A stretch of DNA of 64,000 nt, taken from Microbulbifer donghaiensis. GTDB lineage: Bacteria > Pseudomonadota > Gammaproteobacteria > Pseudomonadales > Cellvibrionaceae. Location of the stretch: contig NZ_FQVA01000002.1 of NCBI RefSeq assembly GCF_900129095.1, positions 124,001 through 188,000 of the forward strand, in the 5' to 3' direction. Positions 19,325 to 27,807 of this stretch are shown here, one piece after another. Positions within the stretch are counted from its first letter, which is position 1, and every line of letters starts with the position of its first letter. A model generated the notes under the pieces. It was given only the letters and a program-made list of their open reading frames with translations, ran no database searches and was not told the DNA's origin. A program made the translations under genes and the position numbers.

Positions 19325-20241
19325 TCTACGGGGTAGATATCGGTGGCACCAAGATCGAACTCGCCTGTTTCGACGACGAACTGAACCAACTCGAAAGTGA
19401 GCGGGTGCCGACCCCCGTCGACGACTATCAAACTTTCGTCGACACCCTCGTGGACCTGGTGGAAGCAGCGGACCGCCGCCACGGCTGCCGGGGGAAAATC
19501 GGCGTCGGCATGCCCGGCCTGATCGACACCGAAGGGCGATCACTGTCGGCCAACGTCGCCTGCGCCACCGGTAAAAAAGTGGCGGAATCGCTCACCACAA
19601 GACTCGGGCGACCGGTTGCCATTGAAAACGACTGCCGCCTGTTCGCCCTGTCAGAATCCCGCGGCGGTGCCGGCGAGGGCTTCCGCAATGTATATGGCGC
19701 AGTGCTCGGCACCGGCGCCGCCGGCGGCCTTGCCATCGACGGCCGCCTGTATCGCAGCCGTCAGGGCATCGCCGGGGAATACGGCCACCATCCACTGCCC
19801 GCCAGTCTGCAGCAAAAATACAACCTGCCTGTCTTTCACTGTGGCTGCGGACTGGACGGCTGCCTGGAAACCTATATCGCCGGCCCGGGCCTCACGGCAT
19901 TGCACCGGCACCTGGCGCAAGAGGAACTCACTGTGCCGGCGCTGGTAGAGCGCTGGCGCGACGGGGAAAAAAGAGCCCTCGCCACCAAAGCGGCACACCT
20001 AGACTTACTGGGTGCAGCTTTCGCCAACCTGGTCCTGGCGTACGACCCGGACATCATCGTGCTGGGCGGAGGCCTGTCCCGCATACAGGAGTTCTACCGG
20101 GAGCTACCCGGCGCTATCGAGAAGCACCTGTTTCCCGGCTATACCGCACCGCCGCTAGTGCCAGCGAAATTTGGCGATGCCAGCGGCGCCCGCGGTGCCG
20201 CCCTGCTCGCCCTCCAGACTGAAGAACCCGATAAAAAATGA
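19312..20241 (+). CDS. agaK: ROK-family N-acetylgalactosamine kinase
   Basis: A 309-residue ROK kinase that should phosphorylate GalNAc at C6 after import, as needed when uptake is by a symporter and not a PTS. It shows the ATP site DIGGTKIELACFD at the N-terminus, IGVGMPGLID, the catalytic Asp in AIENDCRLFALSE, the Zn site HCGCGLDGCLETYIAGPG, and DIIVLGGGLS. The GTG at 19312 overlaps agaS by 13 bp; a TTG at 19321 is an alternative start. The end overlaps agaA by 4 bp (ATGA). Its specificity for GalNAc is inferred from the neighbours. Confidence 0.87.
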   Translation: MRQLIYGVDIGGTKIELACFDDELNQLESERVPTPVDDYQTFVDTLVDLVEAADRRHGCRGKIGVGMPGLIDTEGRSLSANVACATGKKVAESLTTRLGRPVAIENDCRLFALSESRGGAGEGFRNVYGAVLGTGAAGGLAIDGRLYRSRQGIAGEYGHHPLPASLQQKYNLPVFHCGCGLDGCLETYIAGPGLTALHRHLAQEELTVPALVERWRDGEKRALATKAAHLDLLGAAFANLVLAYDPDIIVLGGGLSRIQEFYRELPGAIEKHLFPGYTAPPLVPAKFGDASGARGAALLALQTEEPDKK

Positions 20242-21434
20242 AAGCGACAAACTGCTACCTCCAGGCTTCCCGCATCATCACCGAGACCGAGGACCTGCTC
20301 GACCACTGCCTGCGCATCGAACATGGCCGCATCACCGACATTGCCAGAACCCCCGGCAGCGACTTGCCACTGATCAGTCTGCCGGACGCGACCCTGATTC
20401 CGGGCATGATCGACCTGCATATTCACGGTCGCGAAGGCTGCGACGTGATGGACGCGACCCCCGCGGCAATCGACACCATCTCAACCTCCCTCGCCCGCCA
20501 CGGTGTGACCGGCTTTCTCGCCACGACGGTGACCAGCAGCTGGGAGGAGACACTGGCCGCTATGGAAAACCTCGGTAACGCCGCGCTGCAGACCCAGCCC
20601 GGCGCCCAGGTACTGGGCGGTTACAGCGAGGGATTGTTTTTCGCCAGCGAGCACAAGGGCGCGCACAACGAACATTTCTTCCTCACCCCCACCCGCGAGC
20701 GCATAGACGCACTGCTGGAAGCCGCCCGCGGGCAACTGAAAGTGGTGGCCCTGGCTCCCGAAGTGGAGGGTGCCATGGAGATCATTCCCTACCTGAAAGA
20801 AAAGGGAGTGCGGGTCATGCTGGGACACACCAGCGCCACTTACGACCAGACTGCGGCGGCGTTACAAGCCGGTGCCTGTGGCGGCGTACACGTATTCAAC
20901 GGCATGCGCGGAATCCACCACCGCGAACCCGGCTGCACTGGCGCAGTGTTAATGCACGACGCTAACGTGGAGGTGATCGCCGACGGCGTACACCTGCATC
21001 CGGTGATACTACAGATGATCTGCAAGTTGAAAGAAACCCGGCAAGTAACCCTGATCAGCGACTGTATTAATGCCGGCGGACTGCGCGACGGGCGCTACAC
21101 GCTGGGAAAAATGGAGGTCGAGCTGCGACAGGGGGTCGCCCGCACCGATAGCGGCTCTCTCGCAGGGAGCACTCTCACACTGGAAAAAGCGGTGGCCAAC
21201 CTGCAACAACTGGCCGGCATCGCACTGCGTGAAGCGGTGCATATGGCCAGCCTGTCGCCGGCAATATTTCTCGGCATTGACCACCGCACCGGATCGATAG
21301 CAAAAGGCAAAGATGCGGATATCGCCATTCTCGACGGCGAGGGGAATGTGCGGGCCACTCTATACCGCGGTGACCTGATCTACTGTGACGAGAATATAAG
21401 CAGCCAGTTTAAAGGGCATCTGGAAATAATATAG
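20238..21434 (+). CDS. agaA: N-acetylgalactosamine-6-phosphate deacetylase
   Basis: A 398-residue amidohydrolase of the NagA group that removes acetate from GalNAc-6-phosphate. It has the metal motif IDLHIHGREG, the ligand Glu in GGYSEGLFFASEHKGAHNE, His in MLGHTSATYDQ and HVFNGMRGIHHREPG, and the catalytic Asp in LISDCINAGG. The YSEG segment differs from the HLEGP more usual in NagA, perhaps because this is the AgaA branch. It overlaps agaK by 4 bp and is last in the operon. Right at the stop begins a hairpin (21431-21472). Confidence 0.88.
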   Translation: MKATNCYLQASRIITETEDLLDHCLRIEHGRITDIARTPGSDLPLISLPDATLIPGMIDLHIHGREGCDVMDATPAAIDTISTSLARHGVTGFLATTVTSSWEETLAAMENLGNAALQTQPGAQVLGGYSEGLFFASEHKGAHNEHFFLTPTRERIDALLEAARGQLKVVALAPEVEGAMEIIPYLKEKGVRVMLGHTSATYDQTAAALQAGACGGVHVFNGMRGIHHREPGCTGAVLMHDANVEVIADGVHLHPVILQMICKLKETRQVTLISDCINAGGLRDGRYTLGKMEVELRQGVARTDSGSLAGSTLTLEKAVANLQQLAGIALREAVHMASLSPAIFLGIDHRTGSIAKGKDADIAILDGEGNVRATLYRGDLIYCDENISSQFKGHLEII

Positions 21435-21558
21435 GAGTGGCCACAAGCGGATGGCCGCCCCGCCACTCCTATAAATTTATCGATATCGTCGTGCCGGCGC
21501 AGGCCGGCAGCCAGTTTCAGGGCACAATTCTGGATCCCGGCCTGCGCCGGGATGACGA
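21431..21558. repeat. Hairpin plus paired family A units after agaA
   Basis: Arms ATAGGAGTGGC and GCCACTCCTAT (21431-21472) overlap the agaA stop. They are followed by two facing family A units (GTCGTGCCGGCGCAGGCCGG and TGGATCCCGGCCTGCGCCGG). The arrangement resembles 9490-9612. It lies between convergent agaA and metE and may act as a terminator for both. Confidence 0.65.
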
Positions 21559-21571
21559 TATTGAACTTAGC

Positions 21572-24007
21572 TCAGGCCAGCTCAGCACGCGCCGTGCGCG
21601 CCGCTTCCACCATATTCAGCAGTGATGTTCCCACCTCGGCCCAGCTGCGCGTCTTGAGCCCGCAGTCCGGATTCACCCAGAGTTTCTCCAGCGGGATCAC
21701 CTCGGCGATTTTCTGCAATCGCGCCACCAGCTCCGCCCGCTCCGGCACATTGGGCGAGTGAATGTCGTAAATGCCCGGGCCTATCTCGTTCGGGTAACCG
21801 CCGTTTTTACCGGCAAAGGCCAACAGCAACTGCAGATCCGAGCGCGCCGACTCGATCGTAATCACATCCGCGTCCAGCGCGACGATCGCATCCATGATCG
21901 CGTTGAAGTTGCTGTAACACATATGGGTATGGATCTGGGTTTCCGCTTTTACCTGGCTGCAGGTATAGCGGAAACAGGCCACCGCCCAGTCGAAGTAGCC
22001 CCGATGTTCCGACTGTCGCAGCGGCAGCCCCTCGCGCAGGGCCGGCTCGTCGATCTGGATAATGCCGATACCCGCTGCCTCCAGGTCCAGCACTTCCTGG
22101 CGCAGCGCCCTGGCAATCTGCAGGCAGCTCTCACTGCGAGGAATGTCCTCGCGCGGGAAGGACCAGTTCAGAATCGTCACCGGTCCGGTGAGCATGCCTT
22201 TGACCGGCTTCTTGGTCAGGCTCTGCGCGTAGCGGCTCCACTCCACCGTCATCGGCTGCGGGCGGGAAATATCGCCGAAAATAATCGGCGGTTTGACGCA
22301 GCGGGAGCCGTAGCTCTGCACCCAGCCATTGCCGGTGTGCACGAAGCCATCCAGCTGCTCGCCGAAATACTCCACCATATCGTTGCGCTCCGCCTCGCCG
22401 TGTACCAGCACGTCCAGGCCGAGGATTTCCTGGCGGCGGATCGCCTCGGCAATTTCTGCGCGCAAATGGTCGACGTAATCCTGCTCACTGATCTCGCCGC
22501 TGCGGAACTGCCTGCGCACCTGACGCAGCAGGTCCGTCTGCGGAAAGGAACCGATGGTGGTGGTCGGCAGCAGTGGCAGCTGCCAGCGCTGGCGCTGCAG
22601 CGGTGCGCGCTCGGCGTAGGGCTGCGGGCGCCAGGAATCTTTCAATTCATCCCCAACGGAATCAATGGAGTCAGATTCGAATCGCGTGTAGCCATCTGTG
22701 CTGTGGGAGCCTGCCCTGCAGACGATTGAGGCGGCGCTATTGGCAGAATCCGTTTCGCCAGCAGGGCTGGCTCCCACCACGGAATCAATGGAGTCAGACT
22801 CGAATGGCGTGTAGCCATCTGTGCTGTGGGAGCCTGCCCTGCAGGCGATTGAGCCGGTGCTATCGCCAGTATCTTTTTCGCCAGCAGGGCTGGCTCCCAC
22901 AAGGTGCCCTGGTTGCAGCAGGGTTTGCAGCTCTTTCAGTTCACACAGCTTCTGCCGGCTGTAGGCCAGCTTCTGCAACTGCGCTTCCGGCAGTTTCTTT
23001 TCCGTGTCGAGATCCACCGGGCAGTGCAGCAGCGAGCAACTGGCGGAGAGCCACAGGCGCTCGCCCAGCCGATCGGCCAGCGGCTTCAGTTCGCGCCGCC
23101 ACCTGACCAGGTCGGCGCGCCAGATATTGCGACCGTTCAGCACACCCACCGACAGTACCTGTTCGTCGCGCAGCGCCGCTGTTGCCGCCGGCAGTTCCTC
23201 CGAAGCGCGCACGCAGTCGATATGTACACCATCTACTGGCAGCTCGAAGGCCAGCGGCAGATTTTCCCGCAGTGGCGAAAAATAGGTGGCGAGCAGTAAC
23301 TTCAGGGACTGTGCCGCATCACCGATACGGCGGTACGCACCTGCGAAAGCGTCGCGCCACGCGGCCGGCAGGTCCAGGCCGAGAATGGGTTCGTCTATCT
23401 GCACCCACGTCACCCCGGTATCCGCCAGCTGCTGCAGCAGCTGTTCGTAACACGGCAGCAGTGCCGGCAGCAGCGCCAGCGCGTCTCCCTCTGCGCGCCC
23501 CAGCCACAAATAAGTGAGCGGCCCGATCACCACCGGCTTGGCCTTGTACCCTTGGGACTGGGCCTCGCGCACCTCGTCCAGCAGCCAGTCGCTGTCCAGC
23601 GCAAACTGCTGGCCGGTTGAGAATTCCGGCACCAGATAGTGGTAGTTGGTGTCGAACCATTTCGTCATTGCGCTGGCGGCCACCGGCTCACCGGACGGCG
23701 CGCGGCCGCGGGCAACACGAAAATACTGGTCCAGCTTGTTGTCCGCGGCGCCCTGGGCGAAGCGGGCCGGCACCGCACCGAACAGCAGTGTGTGGTTGAG
23801 CACCTGGTCGTACCAGGCAAAGTCGCCGACGGTTACCAGCTCCAGGCCGGCATCGCGCTGTGCCTGCCAGTTGTTGCGGCGAATGTCCGCGCCCACCGCC
23901 AGCAGTTCCCGCTGCGAGATCTCCCCGCGCCAGTAGGCCTCCTGGGCCTTTTTCAGTTCGCGACCGGCGCCGATGCGCGGGTAGCCGAGGATATGTGTCT
24001 GAGCCAT
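21572..24007 (-). CDS. metE: Cobalamin-independent methionine synthase with an in-frame repeat insertion
   Basis: MetE transfers methyl from 5-methyltetrahydropteroyl-triglutamate to homocysteine. The N-terminal barrel starts HILGYPRIGAGRELKKAQE. The catalytic C-terminal barrel starts PTTTIGSFPQTDLLRQVRRQ and keeps the zinc and substrate motifs QIHTHMCYSNF (His, Cys) and WVNPDCGLKTR (Cys). The ATG at 24007 has GGGGAA 6 bp upstream. The protein is 811 residues, against about 755 for the family. The excess is explained by a tandem pair of 41-residue units at residues about 369-450, in the linker between the barrels. The gene is divergent from metR. Confidence 0.93.
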   Translation of the reverse strand: MAQTHILGYPRIGAGRELKKAQEAYWRGEISQRELLAVGADIRRNNWQAQRDAGLELVTVGDFAWYDQVLNHTLLFGAVPARFAQGAADNKLDQYFRVARGRAPSGEPVAASAMTKWFDTNYHYLVPEFSTGQQFALDSDWLLDEVREAQSQGYKAKPVVIGPLTYLWLGRAEGDALALLPALLPCYEQLLQQLADTGVTWVQIDEPILGLDLPAAWRDAFAGAYRRIGDAAQSLKLLLATYFSPLRENLPLAFELPVDGVHIDCVRASEELPAATAALRDEQVLSVGVLNGRNIWRADLVRWRRELKPLADRLGERLWLSASCSLLHCPVDLDTEKKLPEAQLQKLAYSRQKLCELKELQTLLQPGHLVGASPAGEKDTGDSTGSIACRAGSHSTDGYTPFESDSIDSVVGASPAGETDSANSAASIVCRAGSHSTDGYTRFESDSIDSVGDELKDSWRPQPYAERAPLQRQRWQLPLLPTTTIGSFPQTDLLRQVRRQFRSGEISEQDYVDHLRAEIAEAIRRQEILGLDVLVHGEAERNDMVEYFGEQLDGFVHTGNGWVQSYGSRCVKPPIIFGDISRPQPMTVEWSRYAQSLTKKPVKGMLTGPVTILNWSFPREDIPRSESCLQIARALRQEVLDLEAAGIGIIQIDEPALREGLPLRQSEHRGYFDWAVACFRYTCSQVKAETQIHTHMCYSNFNAIMDAIVALDADVITIESARSDLQLLLAFAGKNGGYPNEIGPGIYDIHSPNVPERAELVARLQKIAEVIPLEKLWVNPDCGLKTRSWAEVGTSLLNMVEAARTARAELA
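22658..22903 (-). repeat. Tandem pair of 123-bp palindromic units inside metE (family B)
   Basis: Two 123-bp direct repeats (22658-22780 and 22781-22903) differ at only about a dozen positions. Each holds a family B palindrome (GTGGGAGCCTGCCCTGCAGG ... CAGCAGGGCTGGCTCCCAC) plus a 45-bp tail. As 123 is divisible by three and no stop arises, metE reads through: each unit encodes VGASPAGE, then CRAGSHSTDGYT, then FESDSIDSV. Confidence 0.9.
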
Positions 24008-24092
24008 CTGTAATTCCCCAATGCATTCCATGTTCGCCCACCCGTGGAGGTGGAATCCGAAATCGGGGTTGATTCTGCGGGCACGCTGTTAT

Positions 24093-24105
24093 TCAATCAA
24101 TTTCA
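24093..24105. promoter_or_regulatory. Possible MetR box
   Basis: On the minus strand the sequence is TGAAATTGATTGA, one mismatch from the MetR consensus TGAANNTNNTTCA. It lies in the 131-bp metE/metR gap, 86 bp upstream of the metE start, a sensible place for homocysteine-dependent activation. Confidence 0.5.
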
Positions 24106-24138
24106 TATTTTTTGCCAGAAACATGAATATTTCTAAAG

Positions 24139-25056
24139 ATGATTGAACTGCGGCATTTAAGGGCACTGACGACCCTGCGCGAGACCGGCAGCATGGTGCG
24201 CGCCGCCGAGCGCCTGCACCTGACCCAGTCCGCCCTGTCCCACCTGTTCCGCGAGATGGAGGAGCGTCACGAGCAGCCGCTGTTCGTGCGCAAGTCGCGG
24301 CCGCTGCGCTTTACCAGTGCCGGCCTGCGCCTGCTGCAGCTCGCGGACGAGGTGCTGCCGCGCGTCGCGGTCGCCCAGCGGGACCTGGCGCGGCTCGCCT
24401 CGGGCCAGGCCGGCCGCCTGAATATCGCCATCGAGTGCCACAGCTGTTACCAATGGCTGATGCCGACGCTGGACAAGTACCGGGACGACTGGCCGGAGGT
24501 GGAACTGGACCTGTCCAGCGGCTTCCACTTCGCGCCGCTGCCGGCGCTGGTACGCGGCGACCTGGATCTGGTGGTCACGTCCAACCCGGATCCGGACCTG
24601 AAAGGCATCCACTACCAGCCGCTGTTCGGTTTCGAGATGGTGCTGGCCATCAGCCGCAAACACGCGCTTTCGGAAAAACGCTGGGTGGTGCCGGAGGACC
24701 TCACCGATGAAGTGCAGATCACCTACCCAGTCGAGCGCGAGCGGCTGGATGTCTTCCAGCACTTCCTCGATCCCGCCGGTGTCGAGCCCGCCGACGTGCG
24801 CACCGCGGAACTCACGGTGATGATGGTGCAGCTGGCCGCCAGCGGCCGCGGTGTCTGCGCCCTGCCGAACTGGGCACTGCATGAATACTTACAAAAGGGA
24901 TTTGTTGCGCAGCTGCGCCTGGGTGAGAAAGGCTTGTGGAGCACTCTCTACGCCGCCGTGCGCGAGGAAATGCTGGAGCAGGCGTATGTGGAGGATTTTC
25001 TGCAGACTGCGCGGGATACCTGCTTCGCCAATCTGAACGGCATTCGCGCAGTTTGA
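24139..25056 (+). CDS. metR: LysR-type activator of methionine synthesis
   Basis: A 305-residue LysR regulator with the N-terminal helix-turn-helix in ELRHLRALTTLRETGSMVRA and AERLHLTQSALSHLFREMEE, followed by an effector domain (GRLNIAIECHSCYQWLMPTL). The TQSALSH recognition helix and the CHSCYQWLMP segment are typical of MetR, which uses homocysteine as co-effector. It is divergent from metE, the classical arrangement. The length is normal. Confidence 0.92.
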   Translation: MIELRHLRALTTLRETGSMVRAAERLHLTQSALSHLFREMEERHEQPLFVRKSRPLRFTSAGLRLLQLADEVLPRVAVAQRDLARLASGQAGRLNIAIECHSCYQWLMPTLDKYRDDWPEVELDLSSGFHFAPLPALVRGDLDLVVTSNPDPDLKGIHYQPLFGFEMVLAISRKHALSEKRWVVPEDLTDEVQITYPVERERLDVFQHFLDPAGVEPADVRTAELTVMMVQLAASGRGVCALPNWALHEYLQKGFVAQLRLGEKGLWSTLYAAVREEMLEQAYVEDFLQTARDTCFANLNGIRAV

Positions 25057-25164
25057 TTTCCGGTTCGATTTTCCGGCGAACGCCGCACCGGGCGGGAAAC
25101 ATTTCCCACAATCCGGCGCGAAAAGTGGATAAGATAAGCCACAAAGAAAATAGGGAGATAGTTC

Positions 25165-25713
25165 ATGACCGAACGCGTAGAGAAATGGCACCCCGTCAGC
25201 AAGGGGCTGCACTGGCTGATCGCCATTCTGATTTTGTGCGCCTGGGCCTCCGTCGAATTACACGAGCTCTATGAGAAAGGCGATCCAATGCGGGCGTGGT
25301 GGGAGTACCTGCATTTTTCTATCGGCTTCACCGTCCTGCTGCTGGCGATGCTGCGACTCTACTGGCGCGCAACCCACCCCCGACCGAAACTCTACGGCAG
25401 CCGCTGGCAGCGCCCGGTATCACTGCTGGTAGAGGCTTTACTCTATGTCGCCATGCTGGGCATGCCGCTGACCGGAATGGCCATGCGACAGTTTGCCGGC
25501 AAGGAAACTCCGCTGTTCTGGCTGTTCAATCTGCCGTCGTTTGTGGAGAAAAATATCGACGTGGCCAAGCAGTTCGCCTTTGTACACAAGGAACTGTTGT
25601 GGAACGCGCTGCTGGCATTGCTGGTGCTGCACATCTGCGGTGCGCTCTGGCACCACTTCGTCACGCGCGACGACACGCTGCGGCATATGCTGCCGTGGGT
25701 TAAATCCAGCTGA
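25165..25713 (+). CDS. Cytochrome b561 family protein
   Basis: A 182-residue membrane protein with four hydrophobic segments. Heme ligands can be placed in KGLHWLIAIL (first helix), EYLHFSIGF (second), and the paired histidines around FVHKELLWNALLALLVLHICGALWHH (third and fourth). GMPLTGMAM between them is typical of the family. Such proteins move electrons between ubiquinol and superoxide or a partner in the membrane. Alone between metR and the shared terminator. Confidence 0.88.
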   Translation: MTERVEKWHPVSKGLHWLIAILILCAWASVELHELYEKGDPMRAWWEYLHFSIGFTVLLLAMLRLYWRATHPRPKLYGSRWQRPVSLLVEALLYVAMLGMPLTGMAMRQFAGKETPLFWLFNLPSFVEKNIDVAKQFAFVHKELLWNALLALLVLHICGALWHHFVTRDDTLRHMLPWVKSS

Positions 25714-25728
25714 TGATTACCGACAAAT

Positions 25729-25762
25729 AAAAAAAGGGGAACCAAGTGGTTCCCCTTTTTTG
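25729..25762. terminator. Bidirectional terminator
   Basis: The stem AAAAAAGGGGAACCA / GGTTCCCCTTTTTT with a short loop is flanked by A and T runs. It sits between the convergent cytochrome b561 and DEAD-box helicase genes and should stop both. Confidence 0.9.
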
Positions 25763-27514
25763 TTACTGCTGCGGCTTGCGTTTTCTTGGCTTGGCCCCGC
25801 CGGGCTTGCCACCGCGCGGCTTGCCGCCGCTCACTACCTCACCCAGCTTGGCAATTTTCATCGGCCGGCCGGCCACCCGCACCTGCTTCAGGTGCTGGAA
25901 TATCTCCTTCGGCATGCCTTCCGGCAGGTCCACCGTGGTGTATTCCGGGTAGATCTCGATGCGGCCGATATAGGAACTTTCCAGGTCCACTTCGTTGGCG
26001 ATGGCGCCTACAATGTTGCCCGGCTTGACGCCGTGCTGGCGGCCGACCTCGATGCGAAAGCGTTCCATGCCCACGTCGGGCGGCGGCATCTTCTTGTCCT
26101 TCTCGAAACCGCCCTTCTTGCGACCGCGGCCCTCGAAATCCTCATCGCGATCCCAGCGCTCTTTCCTTTCCCTCTGCGGGCGCTCCTGCTCTTTGATCAG
26201 CAGCGGCTGGTCGCCCTGGGCCATCGCCGCCAGGGCGGCGGCCACGTCCAGCGGATCCGCTTCGGTCTGCGCCAGGTATTCCTCCACCAGCTGGCGATAC
26301 GGTGCCAGATCGGTGTCGCCTTCCATAGTACCGGTGATGCGCTCGCGGAAGCGCTGCATACGCGCGCTGTTTACCTGGGCGGCGCTGGGCAGTTCCAGCT
26401 GTTCGATCGGCTTCTTGGTGGCCTTCTCGATAATGCGCAGCATACGGCGCTCGCGCGGCGCGACGAACAGGATCGCATCACCCTCGCGGCCAGCGCGGCC
26501 GGTGCGGCCGATGCGGTGAATATAGGCTTCGGTGTCGTAGGGAATGTCGTAGTTGATCACGTGGCTGATACGCTTCACGTCCAGACCGCGCGCCGCCACA
26601 TCGGTGGCAACGACGATATCCAGCTTGCCGCTCTTCAGCTTGTCGATCACCTGCTCGCGCAGGTTCTGCGCCATATCGCCGTTCAACGCCGAACTGGCAA
26701 AACCGCGTGCGGCCAGCTTGTCCGCCAGCTCCACAGTGGTGTTCTTGGTGCGCACGAAGATGATGGTGGCATCCACCGGCTCTGCTTCCAGGATGCGGGT
26801 CAGCGCATCCAGCTTGTGCAGGCCGCCCACCGGCCAGTAGCGCTGGCGGATGGTCTCGGCGGTCTCGGTCTTGACCTTGATCTTCACTTCCACCGGGTCG
26901 TGCAGGTGGTCGCGGGCGATGCGCGCGATTTCCTTCGGCATGGTGGCGGAGAAGAGCGCGATCTGGCGCTCTTCCGGAATCTGCTCCAGCACCCACTGCA
27001 CGTCGTCGATAAAGCCCATGCGCAGCATTTCGTCGGCTTCGTCCAGCACCAGCGTCTTCAGGTTGGACAGGTCCAGGGTGCCCTTGCGCATATGGTCCAT
27101 CACCCGGCCCGGAGTACCCACCACCAGCTGCACGCCGCGCTTAAGCTGCTGAATCTGGCCGCGGTAGTCGGCGCCGCCGTAGATTGGCGCCACATGGAAA
27201 CCTTTCAGGTTGGCGGCATAGGACTGACAGGCCTCGGCCACCTGAATGGCCAGCTCGCGGGTCGGCGCCAGTACCAGCGCCTGGGGGCGACGATCCTTCA
27301 GGTCCAGCTGCGCCAGCAGCGGCAGTGCGAAGGCGGCGGTCTTGCCGGTGCCGGTCTGCGCCTGGCCCAGTACGTCGCGGCCCTCTAATAAGGAAGGAAT
27401 GGTCTGCGCCTGAATCGGCGAAGGCGTCTCATAACCCAGCTTTTGGACTGCGTTAAGGATGTCGGACGGCAGGCCCAGCTGGTCAAAACCAACGGGATTG
27501 GGGGTATCGGTCAT
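25763..27514 (-). CDS. deaD: DEAD-box RNA helicase, DeaD/CsdA type
   Basis: A 583-residue RNA helicase. The motifs run in order: Q motif with YETPSPIQAQTIP, motif I AQTGTGKTAAF, Ia PTRELAIQV, II VLDEADEML, III FSATMP, IV IIFVRTKN, V ATDVAARGLD, VI HRIGRTGRAG. A C-terminal RNA-binding domain of the DbpA type (FRIEVGRQHGVKPGNIVGAI, then YIGRIEIYPEYTTVDLP) and a basic Gly-rich tail follow, as in DeaD/CsdA, which helps ribosome assembly and cold growth. The start is uncertain: ATG at 27514 or a GTG four codons upstream; neither has a clear ribosome site. Confidence 0.9.
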   Translation of the reverse strand: MTDTPNPVGFDQLGLPSDILNAVQKLGYETPSPIQAQTIPSLLEGRDVLGQAQTGTGKTAAFALPLLAQLDLKDRRPQALVLAPTRELAIQVAEACQSYAANLKGFHVAPIYGGADYRGQIQQLKRGVQLVVGTPGRVMDHMRKGTLDLSNLKTLVLDEADEMLRMGFIDDVQWVLEQIPEERQIALFSATMPKEIARIARDHLHDPVEVKIKVKTETAETIRQRYWPVGGLHKLDALTRILEAEPVDATIIFVRTKNTTVELADKLAARGFASSALNGDMAQNLREQVIDKLKSGKLDIVVATDVAARGLDVKRISHVINYDIPYDTEAYIHRIGRTGRAGREGDAILFVAPRERRMLRIIEKATKKPIEQLELPSAAQVNSARMQRFRERITGTMEGDTDLAPYRQLVEEYLAQTEADPLDVAAALAAMAQGDQPLLIKEQERPQRERKERWDRDEDFEGRGRKKGGFEKDKKMPPPDVGMERFRIEVGRQHGVKPGNIVGAIANEVDLESSYIGRIEIYPEYTTVDLPEGMPKEIFQHLKQVRVAGRPMKIAKLGEVVSGGKPRGGKPGGAKPRKRKPQQ

Positions 27515-27567
27515 TTCGGAGTTCACTTGATTCTACATAGGGGCCGTGCGGGAGCCATGTGCCCAAT

Positions 27568-27690
27568 GGGCTAACCATAGCTCACCGCCAAAGATTGCTG
27601 GGCGTGGAGAAGAGCCCAGTCATAGCACCCGCTATTTCAAGCTCGTTCAACGCAGTACAGGGGCCTGTGGCGAGGAGGTCTGTAACCCAA
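27568..27690. repeat. Long palindromic dispersed repeat, copy 2
   Basis: This shares CTCACCGCCA, TTTCAAGCT, TTCAACGC and GGGGCCTGTGGCGA in the same order and spacing with 2109-2267, but the outer arms are less complementary. It lies in the 293-bp gap between deaD and the rhamnose genes. A small hairpin (CCCTTTCAGGGG) follows at about 27699. Confidence 0.65.
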
Positions 27691-27807
27691 TTAGAGTGTC
27701 CCTTTCAGGGGCCCTGACGGCCGGGGACAAAAGGCCGCGCAGTCTAACAGGTTCGGCCAAATATGCCAGTCTATTTTTTAGCCAGCCGCACGAGTCGCCG
27801 CCCGGCG

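Noticed and set aside
22573-23106. Plus-strand frame across the metE insertion as a separate inserted gene
   Set aside because: The insertion keeps the metE frame open and the plus-strand product is only the complement of the repeat.
25493-27388. 631-codon open frame on the plus strand over the helicase gene
   Set aside because: All DEAD-box motifs are on the minus strand; the antisense frame starts inside the cytochrome b561 gene.
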